A stretch of DNA of 64,000 bases, taken from positions 2,453,173 through 2,517,172 of the forward strand of contig NZ_CP063141.1 of assembly GCF_014961315.1 (NCBI RefSeq). Reading direction: 5' to 3'. Made by a program: the position numbers and the translations under genes. This DNA comes from Thermoflavifilum sp. (GTDB lineage Bacteria; Bacteroidota; Bacteroidia; Chitinophagales; Chitinophagaceae). The notes beneath the pieces are model-generated. The model searched no databases. It saw nothing but the letters and a program-made list of their open reading frames with translations, and was not told the origin of the DNA. Shown in pieces: positions 1-9,078 of this stretch; within the stretch, counting starts at the first letter, position 1; each line of letters opens with the position of its first letter.

Positions 1-2
1 TT

Positions 3-107
3 CGAGAAGAAAACAACCTGATCAGTCATGAAGAGGTGCTTGCAGCAGCGCGTGCTTCAGAGCCTACCATGAGCACCATCTTTATTGAATTGATCAAAAG
101 CATCTGA
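3..107 (+). CDS. C-terminal fragment of a gene cut by the left window edge
   Basis: An open frame without a start runs from the window edge to a TGA at 105-107 and gives about 34 residues ending in PTMSTIFIELIKSI. The pattern P-[ST]-[LM]-x-x-[IV]-F-I-x-L at a C-terminus resembles the end of ABC-2 type transporter ATPases, but too little is present to decide. The putative porin begins 26 bases downstream on the same strand, so the two may be cotranscribed. Confidence 0.45.
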   Translation, partial: REENNLISHEEVLAAARASEPTMSTIFIELIKSI

Positions 108-133
108 CCTTGTTTCCCGGGCAGTACAAGCGC

Positions 134-2134
134 ATGAACCATTTGTTGAAGATAGGAGCTATGTGGCTTAGCCTGGTATGTATGTGCAACTATGCTCATG
201 CACAATTGCCACGAATTGGCGCCATAGGTGGAATGGCCAGGTCGACGGGCCAGAGCTCAGATTCATTTCATCTTGAACATCGTGTGAATGATACCATCCT
301 GATTTATTATCATTACCTGAATGATATCACACCCCATCATCTGGATTCCGCTATCAACAATTTTTACACTTATTTTCCACTACGGCCTGCTGACGTTTAT
401 CTCGGCAATATCGGCAATCCGGGTTATGATCTTATTTTTCAACCTTCCATGAAAGCCGGATGGGATGCCGGTTTTCATACACTCGATCTCTATCGATGGA
501 CTACAGATAGTGCTCGCTTTTATCAGACTACCGGTCCATACACGGAATTGCGTTACCTGATAGGACCCAAGCAGGAGCAAGTCATCGACGTGTTTCATAC
601 GCAGAATCATAAACGCAACTTCAATATCGCGGGACATTATCGGAAGATTAACTCGCCGGGTTATTTTCGGAATCAAAATACAAATGACGATAATTATCAG
701 CTTACCGCTCGTTTTGATACCCGAAGGCAACGTTATCATGCATATGCAGCATTAACGGGTAACAGCATACAGACCGGTGAAAACGGTGGATTGGTAAATG
801 ATGCAGATTTGCTGGATCCTATTCATAGCGATCGGCAAACCATTGCTACTTATCTGGGAGGAAATAACGCTTCAAGCGGATTTTCATTTTTCAGTGCTTC
901 TATTCCGGTGAAAACCACGTGGAAAGAAAAAAGCTTTCTGTTTTCTCATGAATACGATTGGGGCAGAGGAGATTCCGTGAAAATCAACGATAGCACCACA
1001 TTATATCGTTTTTATCCCATATTCCGCGTGCAACATCGTTTTCAAATCAGCAATTTTTCAGTTCAATATCGAGATACCATCGTGATGAATGATACACTCG
1101 ATGCCTATTTTTATAAACTACATTATCCCGATATCGTAAATCCGGCTGATACAAGCATTTTCGCCCTGCATAACTGGAAACGCGTTAGTAATGATCTTTC
1201 ACTGGTTCAATTTCCTTTTCCGCAGAATCAATCACAATTTTTACGTGAAGGCATTACATACGAAACTATCCTGAGTACCGATTTGCAGGGCAAACGTCGT
1301 TTTCAGAATATTATCGGCCATATAGAATACCGCAATAAAACCCGAAATCAAAAATGGGATATGCGCCTCTATGGCGTGCTCTATCTTGCAGGAGATTATT
1401 TTGGTAATTATCACGCACTGGCTTCCCTGAGCAGATATGTAGGTCCAAAATTTGGTAATATAGAATTGCATGCCGAAAACGTAAACCGTACTCCCGATTG
1501 GGTTTTTCAACATTTCATATCAAACCGATTTGCATTTTCAAATTCAGATTTAAACAAAGAAAATATTACGCTTTTGCAGTTTCGCTCCGTGAATCCCGCT
1601 TTCAGGTATAGCCTCGAAGTGAATGATTACTTATTCACCAATTTCACGTACTTTAAGGATTACGAGCATAGTGATCAATATCATTCTCCATTCTCCCTGT
1701 TGCAGCTGATACTTAAAAAAGATTTTCGGATTAACCATTTTCACTTGCATACCGATATAGCCTATCAGCAAATTACCGGAAATCCGCCGCTGCATTTGCC
1801 TCTGGTGTGGACATGGAATCGACTGACGTATGAGAATTATTTATTCAATTATCATCTGCAAATATGTACGGGTTTTGAAATCAAATACAATACGCCCTTT
1901 GATGCTCCCGATTATTCACCCTTACTCGGCCAATTTGTTTATCAGGATCATCAGCGCATCGGCAATGCACCGGAGATCGCTGCCATATTTCATTTCAGGA
2001 TTCGTTCGTTCGTGGGTTACATTCGTGCGGAAAGGTTAAATTATTTTATCTTTAATCCTGATTTCGCCGCGCCGCATTATCCCTATCCTGATTTTGGCAT
2101 GCGGATCGGCGTGAAATGGGGATTAATCAATTGA
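134..2134 (+). CDS. Putative outer-membrane porin (Bacteroidota Porin_10-like)
   Basis: About 666 residues starting at the ATG at 134; the upstream extension to 110 has only a TTG start. The N-terminus (MNHLLKIGAMWLSLVCMCNYAHAQ) is a good SPI signal peptide. The mature part is rich in alternating aromatic/polar beta-strand segments and ends in a strand with terminal residues GVKWGLIN, as expected for an outer-membrane barrel. The early block with LDSAINNFYTYFPLRPADVYLGNIGNPG followed by a GPKQEQ-type motif is what I associate with the large Bacteroidota family annotated as putative porin. Function in the family is poorly defined: passive diffusion or a surface structural role. It ends 3 bases before the HMA/AraC gene, so cotranscription is likely. 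Identification rests on recalled family features, not a search. Confidence 0.75.
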   Translation: MNHLLKIGAMWLSLVCMCNYAHAQLPRIGAIGGMARSTGQSSDSFHLEHRVNDTILIYYHYLNDITPHHLDSAINNFYTYFPLRPADVYLGNIGNPGYDLIFQPSMKAGWDAGFHTLDLYRWTTDSARFYQTTGPYTELRYLIGPKQEQVIDVFHTQNHKRNFNIAGHYRKINSPGYFRNQNTNDDNYQLTARFDTRRQRYHAYAALTGNSIQTGENGGLVNDADLLDPIHSDRQTIATYLGGNNASSGFSFFSASIPVKTTWKEKSFLFSHEYDWGRGDSVKINDSTTLYRFYPIFRVQHRFQISNFSVQYRDTIVMNDTLDAYFYKLHYPDIVNPADTSIFALHNWKRVSNDLSLVQFPFPQNQSQFLREGITYETILSTDLQGKRRFQNIIGHIEYRNKTRNQKWDMRLYGVLYLAGDYFGNYHALASLSRYVGPKFGNIELHAENVNRTPDWVFQHFISNRFAFSNSDLNKENITLLQFRSVNPAFRYSLEVNDYLFTNFTYFKDYEHSDQYHSPFSLLQLILKKDFRINHFHLHTDIAYQQITGNPPLHLPLVWTWNRLTYENYLFNYHLQICTGFEIKYNTPFDAPDYSPLLGQFVYQDHQRIGNAPEIAAIFHFRIRSFVGYIRAERLNYFIFNPDFAAPHYPYPDFGMRIGVKWGLIN

Positions 2135-2137
2135 ACC

Positions 2138-2716
2138 ATGGCCACAACATTGTTGTATATTAAAAATATGGTTTGTGACAGATGTGTGAAGGTGGTGAGC
2201 CAGATTCTTGCAGAGCTTCACCTGCCGGTGGTTTCCGTGACTCTGGGAAGTACTGTGATAGATCGTGAACTCACCGAAGAAGAAAAACATAAGCTTAATC
2301 TGTTGCTTGAAAAAGAAGGTTTTGCCTTGATCGAAGACAAAAAAATCCGCTTGCTGGAAGCTATCAAGCATGCAGCCATCGATTGGGTACAACATGGAAA
2401 AATGAAAACCATGCCTGTAAATTTTTCTACTTTTTTAAGTGAAACCCTTCAAAAAGATTATCACTACCTGAGCAATTTGTTTTCAGAACATGAGAATATC
2501 ACGATCGAGCAATATTTGATCCTGCAAAAGATTGAAAAAGTAAAGGAATTGCTTTCTTACGGTGAAATGTCGCTCAGCGAAATTGCCGATGAGCTGGGAT
2601 ATAGCAGTGTAGCGCATTTATCCTTGCAATTCAAACGCATGACAGGTTTTACACCCACACAGTTTCGCAAGCTTAAGGATCATCATCGTAAACCGCTGGA
2701 TCGGGTGGGGGAATGA
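2138..2716 (+). CDS. AraC-type transcriptional regulator with N-terminal HMA-like metal-binding domain
   Basis: 192 residues in two parts. Residues 1-70 resemble a heavy-metal-associated ferredoxin-like fold: a beta strand TTLLYIKNM, then a V-C-D-R-C motif (M-x-C-x-x-C pattern, Cys 13 and 16) and a second half with the expected beta-alpha-beta spacing. Residues about 115-185 are a C-terminal AraC DNA-binding domain: LLSYGEMSLSEIADELGYSS is helix-turn-helix 1 and LSLQFKRMTGFTPTQFRKLK is the AraC signature. The sugar-binding cupin usual for carbohydrate AraC proteins is absent. Proteins of this type are known in Bacteroidota, often near metal transport genes. Here the stop overlaps the GH32 gene start by four bases (ATGA), so it is coupled to a fructan operon rather than a metal operon. 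Metal sensing is inferred, not shown. Confidence 0.8.
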   Translation: MATTLLYIKNMVCDRCVKVVSQILAELHLPVVSVTLGSTVIDRELTEEEKHKLNLLLEKEGFALIEDKKIRLLEAIKHAAIDWVQHGKMKTMPVNFSTFLSETLQKDYHYLSNLFSEHENITIEQYLILQKIEKVKELLSYGEMSLSEIADELGYSSVAHLSLQFKRMTGFTPTQFRKLKDHHRKPLDRVGE

Positions 2717-2739
2717 TTTTCAACAACCTATTATACATC

Positions 2740-4326
2740 ATGCAACGATCAGTTCTATTCACATGGTGCATTTTGCTGATTGGCATTTACAACGTGTATG
2801 CACAGGTGGAGATACGCCCAACGTATCGAGAACCTTATCGACCCGTATATCATTTTACTCCACCCGTAAACTGGACCAACGACCCCAATGGTCTGGTATT
2901 CGCCGCAGGCCTGTATCATTTGTTTTACCAATACAATCCCGAAGGCATGGAGTGGGGCCATATGAGCTGGGGACATGCTGTGAGCAAAGACCTGGTTCAC
3001 TGGCAGAACTGGCCTGTGGCCATTCCGGAAGGACCTGAAGGAATGATATTTTCCGGGTCGGCTGTGGTGGATAGCTTCAACACATCCGGACTGGGAACAG
3101 CCACTCATCCGCCCCTGGTGGCTATTTACACTTCGCATCATATCATGGACAGCGCGCATACCGATCTGTATCAGCAATCGCAACATATTGCTTATAGTCT
3201 TGATGGAGGGCGCACATGGCGCAAGTTTGCACACAACCCTGTGCTTGACCTGCATATGCGCGATTTCCGCGATCCCAAAGTGTGGTGGTATGCGCCTGAT
3301 CATGTGTGGATAATGGTGGTATCTTTTCCGGTCGCGCATCAGGTGCAATTTTTTCGTTCATCCGATCTGATTCACTGGCAACACACCGGCACATTTGGCC
3401 CAGCAGGCGATACTTCCTATGTATGGGAATGTCCCGACCTGTTTCCCCTGCAGATTTATGATGCTACGGGTAAGCCTACGGGCAAGTCTAAATGGGTGCT
3501 GATGGTATCGGTGCAATACGATGTGCAATATTTTATCGGTGATTTCGATGGTCGTACCTTCACTGCCGATGATATCCGGCAAATCCGGAAAGTGGACGAA
3601 GGCAGGGATTTTTATGCAGCTACCACGTACAATGATATACCCGCTACCGACGGACGACGCATTTGTATCGCCTGGATGGACAACTGGGCTTATGCTGCAC
3701 ATGTGCCTACCTTTCCCTGGCGTGGTTTCATGACCGTGCCGCGGGTGTTTACACTTCGGGAAAATGAGCGGGGCATACCCGTGCTATACCAGTATCCCGT
3801 TGATGAAATCGAACAGCTTGCCGTGGATTCCATGATGATTGTACATCGTGCCGTGAAAGCTAAACATCCCTTATGGGTTCATGACTACCCGTTCACCGTA
3901 GGCAAGCTTTCCTTACAACTCCGTAAAATCAAAGGCAGCTTCAGGCTGGCCGTAGCCAGACATGGCGATACGGCTGTGTGGATCAGCTATAATACCGGTA
4001 CGGGTAAATTGCAGGTTGATAGAACCCATAGCGGGAATACGCATTTCGATTCCCGTTTTCCTTCCGTCACCACCGTGCAGCTCAGACCCGCTGCGCATTT
4101 ACGCCTGGATGTGTATCTTGATAAAAGTAGTGTGGAAATTTTTGTAAACGGTGGAGAAAAAGCCATTACCCTGCTATTTTTTCCTGATGCACATCAAACC
4201 GAAGTTTCATTAGAAGCCATGGACGGAAGCTGCATGATTGATACATTGAAGTTGATTCGATATCCGCAAGCTGCTTATCTTGTTCAGCGAAAATTTGTTT
4301 CGTATGGAAGCCATCTGGGGCATTGA
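2740..4326 (+). CDS. Glycoside hydrolase family 32 (levanase/inulinase/invertase type)
   Basis: 528 residues from the ATG at 2740, which begins a clean signal peptide (MQRSVLFTWCILLIGIYNVYAQ); an upstream in-frame ATG at 2713 overlaps the preceding stop and would add nine residues. GH32 hallmarks are all visible: nucleophile motif NWTNDPNGL (Asp about 48), FYQYNP, FSGS, RDPKVWW with the transition-state Asp, and WECPDLF with the acid/base Glu. The C-terminal third is the usual beta-sandwich. The enzyme releases fructose from fructans or sucrose in the periplasm or at the surface. Substrate (levan, inulin, sucrose) cannot be told from sequence alone. The next gene, a ROK kinase, overlaps its end by 23 bases and could phosphorylate the fructose released. 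Confidence 0.92.
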   Translation: MQRSVLFTWCILLIGIYNVYAQVEIRPTYREPYRPVYHFTPPVNWTNDPNGLVFAAGLYHLFYQYNPEGMEWGHMSWGHAVSKDLVHWQNWPVAIPEGPEGMIFSGSAVVDSFNTSGLGTATHPPLVAIYTSHHIMDSAHTDLYQQSQHIAYSLDGGRTWRKFAHNPVLDLHMRDFRDPKVWWYAPDHVWIMVVSFPVAHQVQFFRSSDLIHWQHTGTFGPAGDTSYVWECPDLFPLQIYDATGKPTGKSKWVLMVSVQYDVQYFIGDFDGRTFTADDIRQIRKVDEGRDFYAATTYNDIPATDGRRICIAWMDNWAYAAHVPTFPWRGFMTVPRVFTLRENERGIPVLYQYPVDEIEQLAVDSMMIVHRAVKAKHPLWVHDYPFTVGKLSLQLRKIKGSFRLAVARHGDTAVWISYNTGTGKLQVDRTHSGNTHFDSRFPSVTTVQLRPAAHLRLDVYLDKSSVEIFVNGGEKAITLLFFPDAHQTEVSLEAMDGSCMIDTLKLIRYPQAAYLVQRKFVSYGSHLGH

Positions 4327-5227
4327 TCTGGGCGGAACCAAGATTGAAGGCGTGGTGCTGCCGGCCGACTGGCAGCGAAATCTGCAACAATTGCAGCCAT
4401 TGGCGCGCCTGCGCATCGACACCGAAGCCGATAAAGGCTATATGCACATCCTGCATCAAATTCAAAAGCTGCTGCAGATGCTGGAGCAGGAAACCGGATT
4501 AAAACCTGCACGACTGGGCATAGGCACACCGGGTACGCGCGATCCGGTTACTGGATTGATGAAAAATAGCAACACCGTATGTCTGAACGGACAACCACTG
4601 AAAAAAGATCTGGAAGCCCTGCTGCGCATACCGGTGATCATGGCGAACGATGCGAATTGCTTCGCTCTGGCCGAGAGTCGCCTGGGCCGCGTGGCGCTGG
4701 AGCAATTGCATCCGGAGGTGGTATTTGGTGTTATCATGGGCACTGGAGTAGGTGGCGGACTGGTGGTGCGCAATCAGCTCATCCAGGGTGCACAGGGTAT
4801 CGCCGGGGAATGGGGGCATAATTTCCTGGATGCATCGGGTGGACCTTGTTATTGCGGTAAAACGGGTTGTGTGGAAACGGTGATTTCCGGCCCGGCTTTA
4901 GAACGATATTATGCTTCATTAACCGGTCAGCATATCAAACTCAAAACCATTGTACAGCGTTTTCAGGAAGGCGATGCCGCTGCCAGCCAGACCATCGAAC
5001 GCCTGTTAGAAAACTTCGGCAAAGCTATTTCCGTGGTCATCAACATCGTCGATCCGGATGTGGTTGTACTGGGTGGGGGACTGGCCAATATTGATTTGCT
5101 TTATTCAGAAGGCCTTCAACGCATCCGGAAATATGTTTTCAACAATCGACTGGATACGCGGATTTACCCACCCGCATTGGGCGATAGTGCAGGCGTATTT
5201 GGTGCGGCCATGCTGGTGAGTGCATGA
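4304..5227 (+). CDS. ROK-family sugar kinase (fructokinase or glucokinase)
   Basis: 307 residues from the ATG at 4304; an ORF extension to 4280 lies deeper in GH32. Motifs: ATP-binding GIDLGGTKIEG at the N-terminus, GIGTPG, the catalytic MANDANCFALAE Asp, GTGVGGGLV, and the ROK zinc motif around GHNFLDASGGPCYCGKTGCVE. It phosphorylates a hexose with ATP in the cytosol. Position directly after a GH32 enzyme makes fructokinase the best guess, though ROK specificity is hard to read. No signal peptide. It ends 33 bases from the convergent M1 peptidase gene. Confidence 0.88.
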   Translation: MEAIWGIDLGGTKIEGVVLPADWQRNLQQLQPLARLRIDTEADKGYMHILHQIQKLLQMLEQETGLKPARLGIGTPGTRDPVTGLMKNSNTVCLNGQPLKKDLEALLRIPVIMANDANCFALAESRLGRVALEQLHPEVVFGVIMGTGVGGGLVVRNQLIQGAQGIAGEWGHNFLDASGGPCYCGKTGCVETVISGPALERYYASLTGQHIKLKTIVQRFQEGDAAASQTIERLLENFGKAISVVINIVDPDVVVLGGGLANIDLLYSEGLQRIRKYVFNNRLDTRIYPPALGDSAGVFGAAMLVSA

Positions 5228-5260
5228 GGGTTTCGCAACTAAACAACAGCTAAGTTTTGT

Positions 5261-7147
5261 TCAACGGGATATATTTTTCCAGCTGTTGTCTTGCATATTT
5301 GCATCCATAAAGATACCCGGATCAACATACAGGCTTTGAATGGGCTCTGTGCTGGTGAGCCTGATGGTAAACGTTTCGGGATGCTGGAGCCACACGGCAG
5401 GTGAGTAATGGATGCGCTGCTGACGCCGGGCATATTGCACAACCAGATCGAAGGGCATCATGAATCCACCTACATTTTTTATCGTAATCACCACATCTTT
5501 TCCTGCTTTTTTTACCTGTGTCAGGGCAAGGTCGTCATATCCATTTGAAAAAAACCAGCTGTTCCAGAACGGATTCAGATTTCTGTTGGATACGGAGTTA
5601 AACGTGTAGAAGAAATCCCAGGGAATAGGATGCTTGCCGTGCCAGCGTTGCATATACGCATGAAGACATTTGCGGAACAGCGAATCGCCCAATAGATCAC
5701 GCAATGCAAGATAAGCCAGGGAAGGTTTGCCGTAGGCGTTGTTCCCGTAAGCCACGCCTCTGACCACATTCGATGGGGTGATGATGGGCAAATCCTCTTC
5801 CTGGGCGGGATCATGAATCCAGCGGGTGATGCGGAATTGTTTGTAAAAGCTGTCGGCCGCCTCTTTTCCGCGTTCTGCTTCACCTATCCAGTATTCCAGC
5901 GTCGTAGCCCAGCCTTCGTCCATGAAGGCATATCGGCTTTCATTGGTTCCCATATAAAACGGGAAATAGATATGTCCGATTTCATGATTTTCCACCAGCT
6001 GCGAGAAATAAAGATTAGATGTGGTGGCATCATTTACCATCATGGGATATTCCATATCGGCATAACCCTGTACCACGGTCATCTTCGGATAAGGATAGGG
6101 CACACCCGGCCACATACGTGAATACCACGACAACGTATATCGGCCAATATCTACAGCTCGATGAAAATCGGCGGCCGTGTCGTTATAAGCAGCCTGTACA
6201 CTCACCCTGCGCATGGTGGCCGAATCCACCACCACACTGGCGGCATCCCATACATCATGATCGCTGATGGCAAGGGCTACATCGCTCACATCATGGGCTG
6301 TCCATTGCCAGGTGTTCACATCATTGGGAAGGGTAACCCGATGCTGAAGCATATCGTCGAGTGTGGCCACATGTACCACATCATCCTGTTGATAAGAAGC
6401 TTTCAATCGATTGGCAATTTCCGGTTGCAATACGCCATCCGGATTCTGCAATTCGCCCGTGGCCCATACCACAAAGTTTTTTGGAACTTTTACCAGCAGT
6501 TGATAATCATTAAAATCATTGTAAAACTCCTGATAGCCTGTAAAATCAAGTCTATCCCAGCCGTTATAATCATCATATACGGCAATGCGTGGATAAAAAT
6601 AGGCGAGATAAAAAGTAGTGGAATCAATCACGCCTTCGCGGCCATGACTGCGGGCAAGCGTGAAATGCCAGTCGATCGTAAGCTGCACACTGTCGTGTGG
6701 AAGTAAAGCATCGGGTAAAGGTAATTGTTGCCAGGTAAAATGATACCTGGGATTTTCAAAGTCAACGTTCTGGCCGTTTACGAGCACGCGATCAACCACT
6801 GTTCCTTCGGTGAACCAGTTGCTGTCCACATCCATATACCGAAGCGCTTCTGGCTTGTGTACATTCAGGATCAGACGCAAGATCAAATACCTGAGCGTAT
6901 CCGGACTGTTATTGTAATACGTAATGGTTTCGTGGCCTGTGATTGCTCGCGATGGTGGTTGCACGATGATGCTGATGGTGTATCGGCCTCGGTTCTGCCA
7001 GTAATGCGGCCCGGGCATGCCATTCAGGCTGCGTGTGCCCTTCGCGATAGCCTGTTTAACATTGCGTGGCATATAGAGTTGTTGGGCACTGAGATGAAAT
7101 GAAATGCCGGTAAGCAGACAAATGATAAAACATGATGCAGGACGCAT
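5261..7147 (-). CDS. M1-family zinc metallopeptidase, secreted
   Basis: 628 residues with a signal peptide (ending FHLSAQ). The zinc site is textbook: HEIGH at residues 388-392 and the third ligand Glu 411 in FMDEGW, exactly 18 residues after the second His. The N-terminal 300 residues are the beta-rich domain of M1 enzymes. The usual exopeptidase GAMEN motif is replaced by GYADMEYPMM near residue 365, which is common in the bacterial M1 subgroup annotated simply as M1 family metallopeptidase. Likely a periplasmic or outer-membrane aminopeptidase working on imported peptides. Monocistronic by appearance: convergent with the ROK kinase on one side, divergent from the ABC gene on the other. Confidence 0.88.
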   Translation of the reverse strand: MRPASCFIICLLTGISFHLSAQQLYMPRNVKQAIAKGTRSLNGMPGPHYWQNRGRYTISIIVQPPSRAITGHETITYYNNSPDTLRYLILRLILNVHKPEALRYMDVDSNWFTEGTVVDRVLVNGQNVDFENPRYHFTWQQLPLPDALLPHDSVQLTIDWHFTLARSHGREGVIDSTTFYLAYFYPRIAVYDDYNGWDRLDFTGYQEFYNDFNDYQLLVKVPKNFVVWATGELQNPDGVLQPEIANRLKASYQQDDVVHVATLDDMLQHRVTLPNDVNTWQWTAHDVSDVALAISDHDVWDAASVVVDSATMRRVSVQAAYNDTAADFHRAVDIGRYTLSWYSRMWPGVPYPYPKMTVVQGYADMEYPMMVNDATTSNLYFSQLVENHEIGHIYFPFYMGTNESRYAFMDEGWATTLEYWIGEAERGKEAADSFYKQFRITRWIHDPAQEEDLPIITPSNVVRGVAYGNNAYGKPSLAYLALRDLLGDSLFRKCLHAYMQRWHGKHPIPWDFFYTFNSVSNRNLNPFWNSWFFSNGYDDLALTQVKKAGKDVVITIKNVGGFMMPFDLVVQYARRQQRIHYSPAVWLQHPETFTIRLTSTEPIQSLYVDPGIFMDANMQDNSWKNISR

Positions 7148-7314
7148 GGCTGAAAATTGAGATCAGTAAACAGGCAACGAAAATACAATGCCCTTCAGGA
7201 AAAACAAAGTATTTTGCCGTTTGCCGAGTTGGAAGCGCAATTCACCGAAGAACAGTTTGATTATTCCTCCCTTCAGGGGTAACTTCGCATGCACTATTCG
7301 ATAAATATTTCTTG

Positions 7315-9078
7315 ATGTCGCCTTCCGGTATGCAACGGCGTGTATCTCAAAAGCCATCTGCTTCAACTGGCATCTATCGACTGATGCGACCTTTTGCAGG
7401 GTTGATGCTATTGCTTTTTGTGATCACCTTGCTCAGCAATGGTATCAACCTTTGGATTCCTCAACTTATTGCTCATGGCATTGATGATTATACCACCGGC
7501 CATCTGGTGTTTCGAATATTGATTCAAAAATTTCTGGCGGCGGTACTGTTTATCTTTTTGTTTTCATACGGACAGAGCATGCTGCAGACCTATATTTCAG
7601 AGAAAGTTGCACAATCCTTGCGCAATCAGCTTTCTCATAAAATTTCAGCGCAAACCTATTTATATGTTGAACAAATCGGCCCTGAACGCTTGCTCACCCA
7701 TCTCACCTCCGATGTGGATGCTATTAAAACATTTATTGCACAGGCTGTGGTATCCATTCTTTCTTCGGTGATTATTATTGCAGGAGCGAGTATTTTGCTA
7801 ATCAGCATCAACTGGAAGCTGGCCATCGTTGTGCTGTTGATGATACCCATCATCGGAACTGTCTTTTATCAGGTATTGAAAAAGGTGAGACCTTTATTCC
7901 GGAAATCACAGGAGGTAATTGATTGGTTGAACCGGATAATCGGCGAAAATATTCTCGGGGCAGCACTCGTTCGGGTATTGCATGCCGAACAAATGGAAAA
8001 CACAAAATTCATTGAAGCCAGTGAACGTGCGCGTACACTTGGTATTGCCATCATGAAGCGGTTTGCGGTGCTGATTCCGATTATTTCATTTACCTCTAAT
8101 CTGGCAACTCTTGCCGTACTGGTGATGGGCGGCCATTTTGTAATTACCGGAAATATGACGCTCGGCGATTTTGCTGCATTCAATAGTTATATCGCCATGC
8201 TTGTTTTTCCTATCCTGTTGATTGGATTCATGAGCGGAGTAATTGCACGTGCCAGTGCTTCTTATCAGCGGATTCAGCATGTGTTGGATACGCCGATTCC
8301 CTCACCTGCAGGTATGATTCGTGAATCGTTGAAAGGAAATATCCATGTACAACACGTGTTTTTGAGTTATCAGGGTAAACCCGTACTGAAAGATATTTCC
8401 TTTGCCATTCCAGCTGGTAGCCGAACTGCCATCATTGGCCCTACTGCGGCCGGGAAAACGCAACTGCTTTATTTGTTGGCTGGATTGGTACAGCCCGATG
8501 CAGGAGAAATTTTATTTGATGGGAAACCCATTCAGGCGTATGATCCTGATGCGTTCTACAGGCAGATAGGATTGGTATTTCAGGATAGTATTATTTTTCA
8601 CATGAGCCTGCGTAAGAATATTGCCTTTCATCCAGAAGTGAAAGATGCTGATGTACAGAAAGCCATTGAGGCCGCAGCATTGCATGAATTCATTGCACAG
8701 TTACCGCAAGGACTTGATACCATAGTTTCGGAACGGGGCACCAGTCTTTCCGGCGGACAGAAACAGCGGGTGATGCTGGCACGCGCCCTGGCATTGCATC
8801 CCAGCATATTGCTTTTAGATGAGTTTACAGCAAGGGTGGATATCCACACGGAACGCAGGATCATGGATCATTTACGTCGGTATTATCCGGGTATTACTTT
8901 AATATCGGTTACCCAATCTATTGAACCCGTGAAAGATTATGACCAGATCCTGCTGCTTATGGAAGGCGAACTTATTGCAACAGGTACACATGAAAGCTTG
9001 ATGCACCACTGTCCGGAATATGTACAAATCTATACCTCACAGAGAAGTACAAGTCAATATGAACTACAATCTATATGA
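7315..9078 (+). CDS. ABC exporter half-transporter 1 (permease-ATPase)
   Basis: 587 residues: about 300 residues of six-helix exporter membrane domain, then an ATPase domain. Walker A is GPTAAGKT, signature is intact LSGGQKQR, Walker B is ILLLDEFTARVD. The switch histidine position reads SVTQSIEP, that is Gln in place of His. Its stop lies 20 bases inside the next ABC gene, so the two are translationally coupled and almost certainly form a heterodimer. Start chosen at the first ATG (7315); 7330 is also possible, and the preceding TTG is not needed. Heterodimeric exporters of this type move drugs or lipids; substrate is unknown here. Confidence 0.87.
   Translation: MSPSGMQRRVSQKPSASTGIYRLMRPFAGLMLLLFVITLLSNGINLWIPQLIAHGIDDYTTGHLVFRILIQKFLAAVLFIFLFSYGQSMLQTYISEKVAQSLRNQLSHKISAQTYLYVEQIGPERLLTHLTSDVDAIKTFIAQAVVSILSSVIIIAGASILLISINWKLAIVVLLMIPIIGTVFYQVLKKVRPLFRKSQEVIDWLNRIIGENILGAALVRVLHAEQMENTKFIEASERARTLGIAIMKRFAVLIPIISFTSNLATLAVLVMGGHFVITGNMTLGDFAAFNSYIAMLVFPILLIGFMSGVIARASASYQRIQHVLDTPIPSPAGMIRESLKGNIHVQHVFLSYQGKPVLKDISFAIPAGSRTAIIGPTAAGKTQLLYLLAGLVQPDAGEILFDGKPIQAYDPDAFYRQIGLVFQDSIIFHMSLRKNIAFHPEVKDADVQKAIEAAALHEFIAQLPQGLDTIVSERGTSLSGGQKQRVMLARALALHPSILLLDEFTARVDIHTERRIMDHLRRYYPGITLISVTQSIEPVKDYDQILLLMEGELIATGTHESLMHHCPEYVQIYTSQRSTSQYELQSI

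Noticed and set aside
2755..3348. 197-codon frame opposite GH32
   Set aside because: Antisense shadow; GH32 motifs cover the same bases.
5244..5288. CAACAGCT/AGCTGTTG inverted repeat between the convergent ROK kinase and M1 genes
   Set aside because: The 29-base loop and only 8-bp stem, partly inside the M1 coding end, are too weak to call a terminator.
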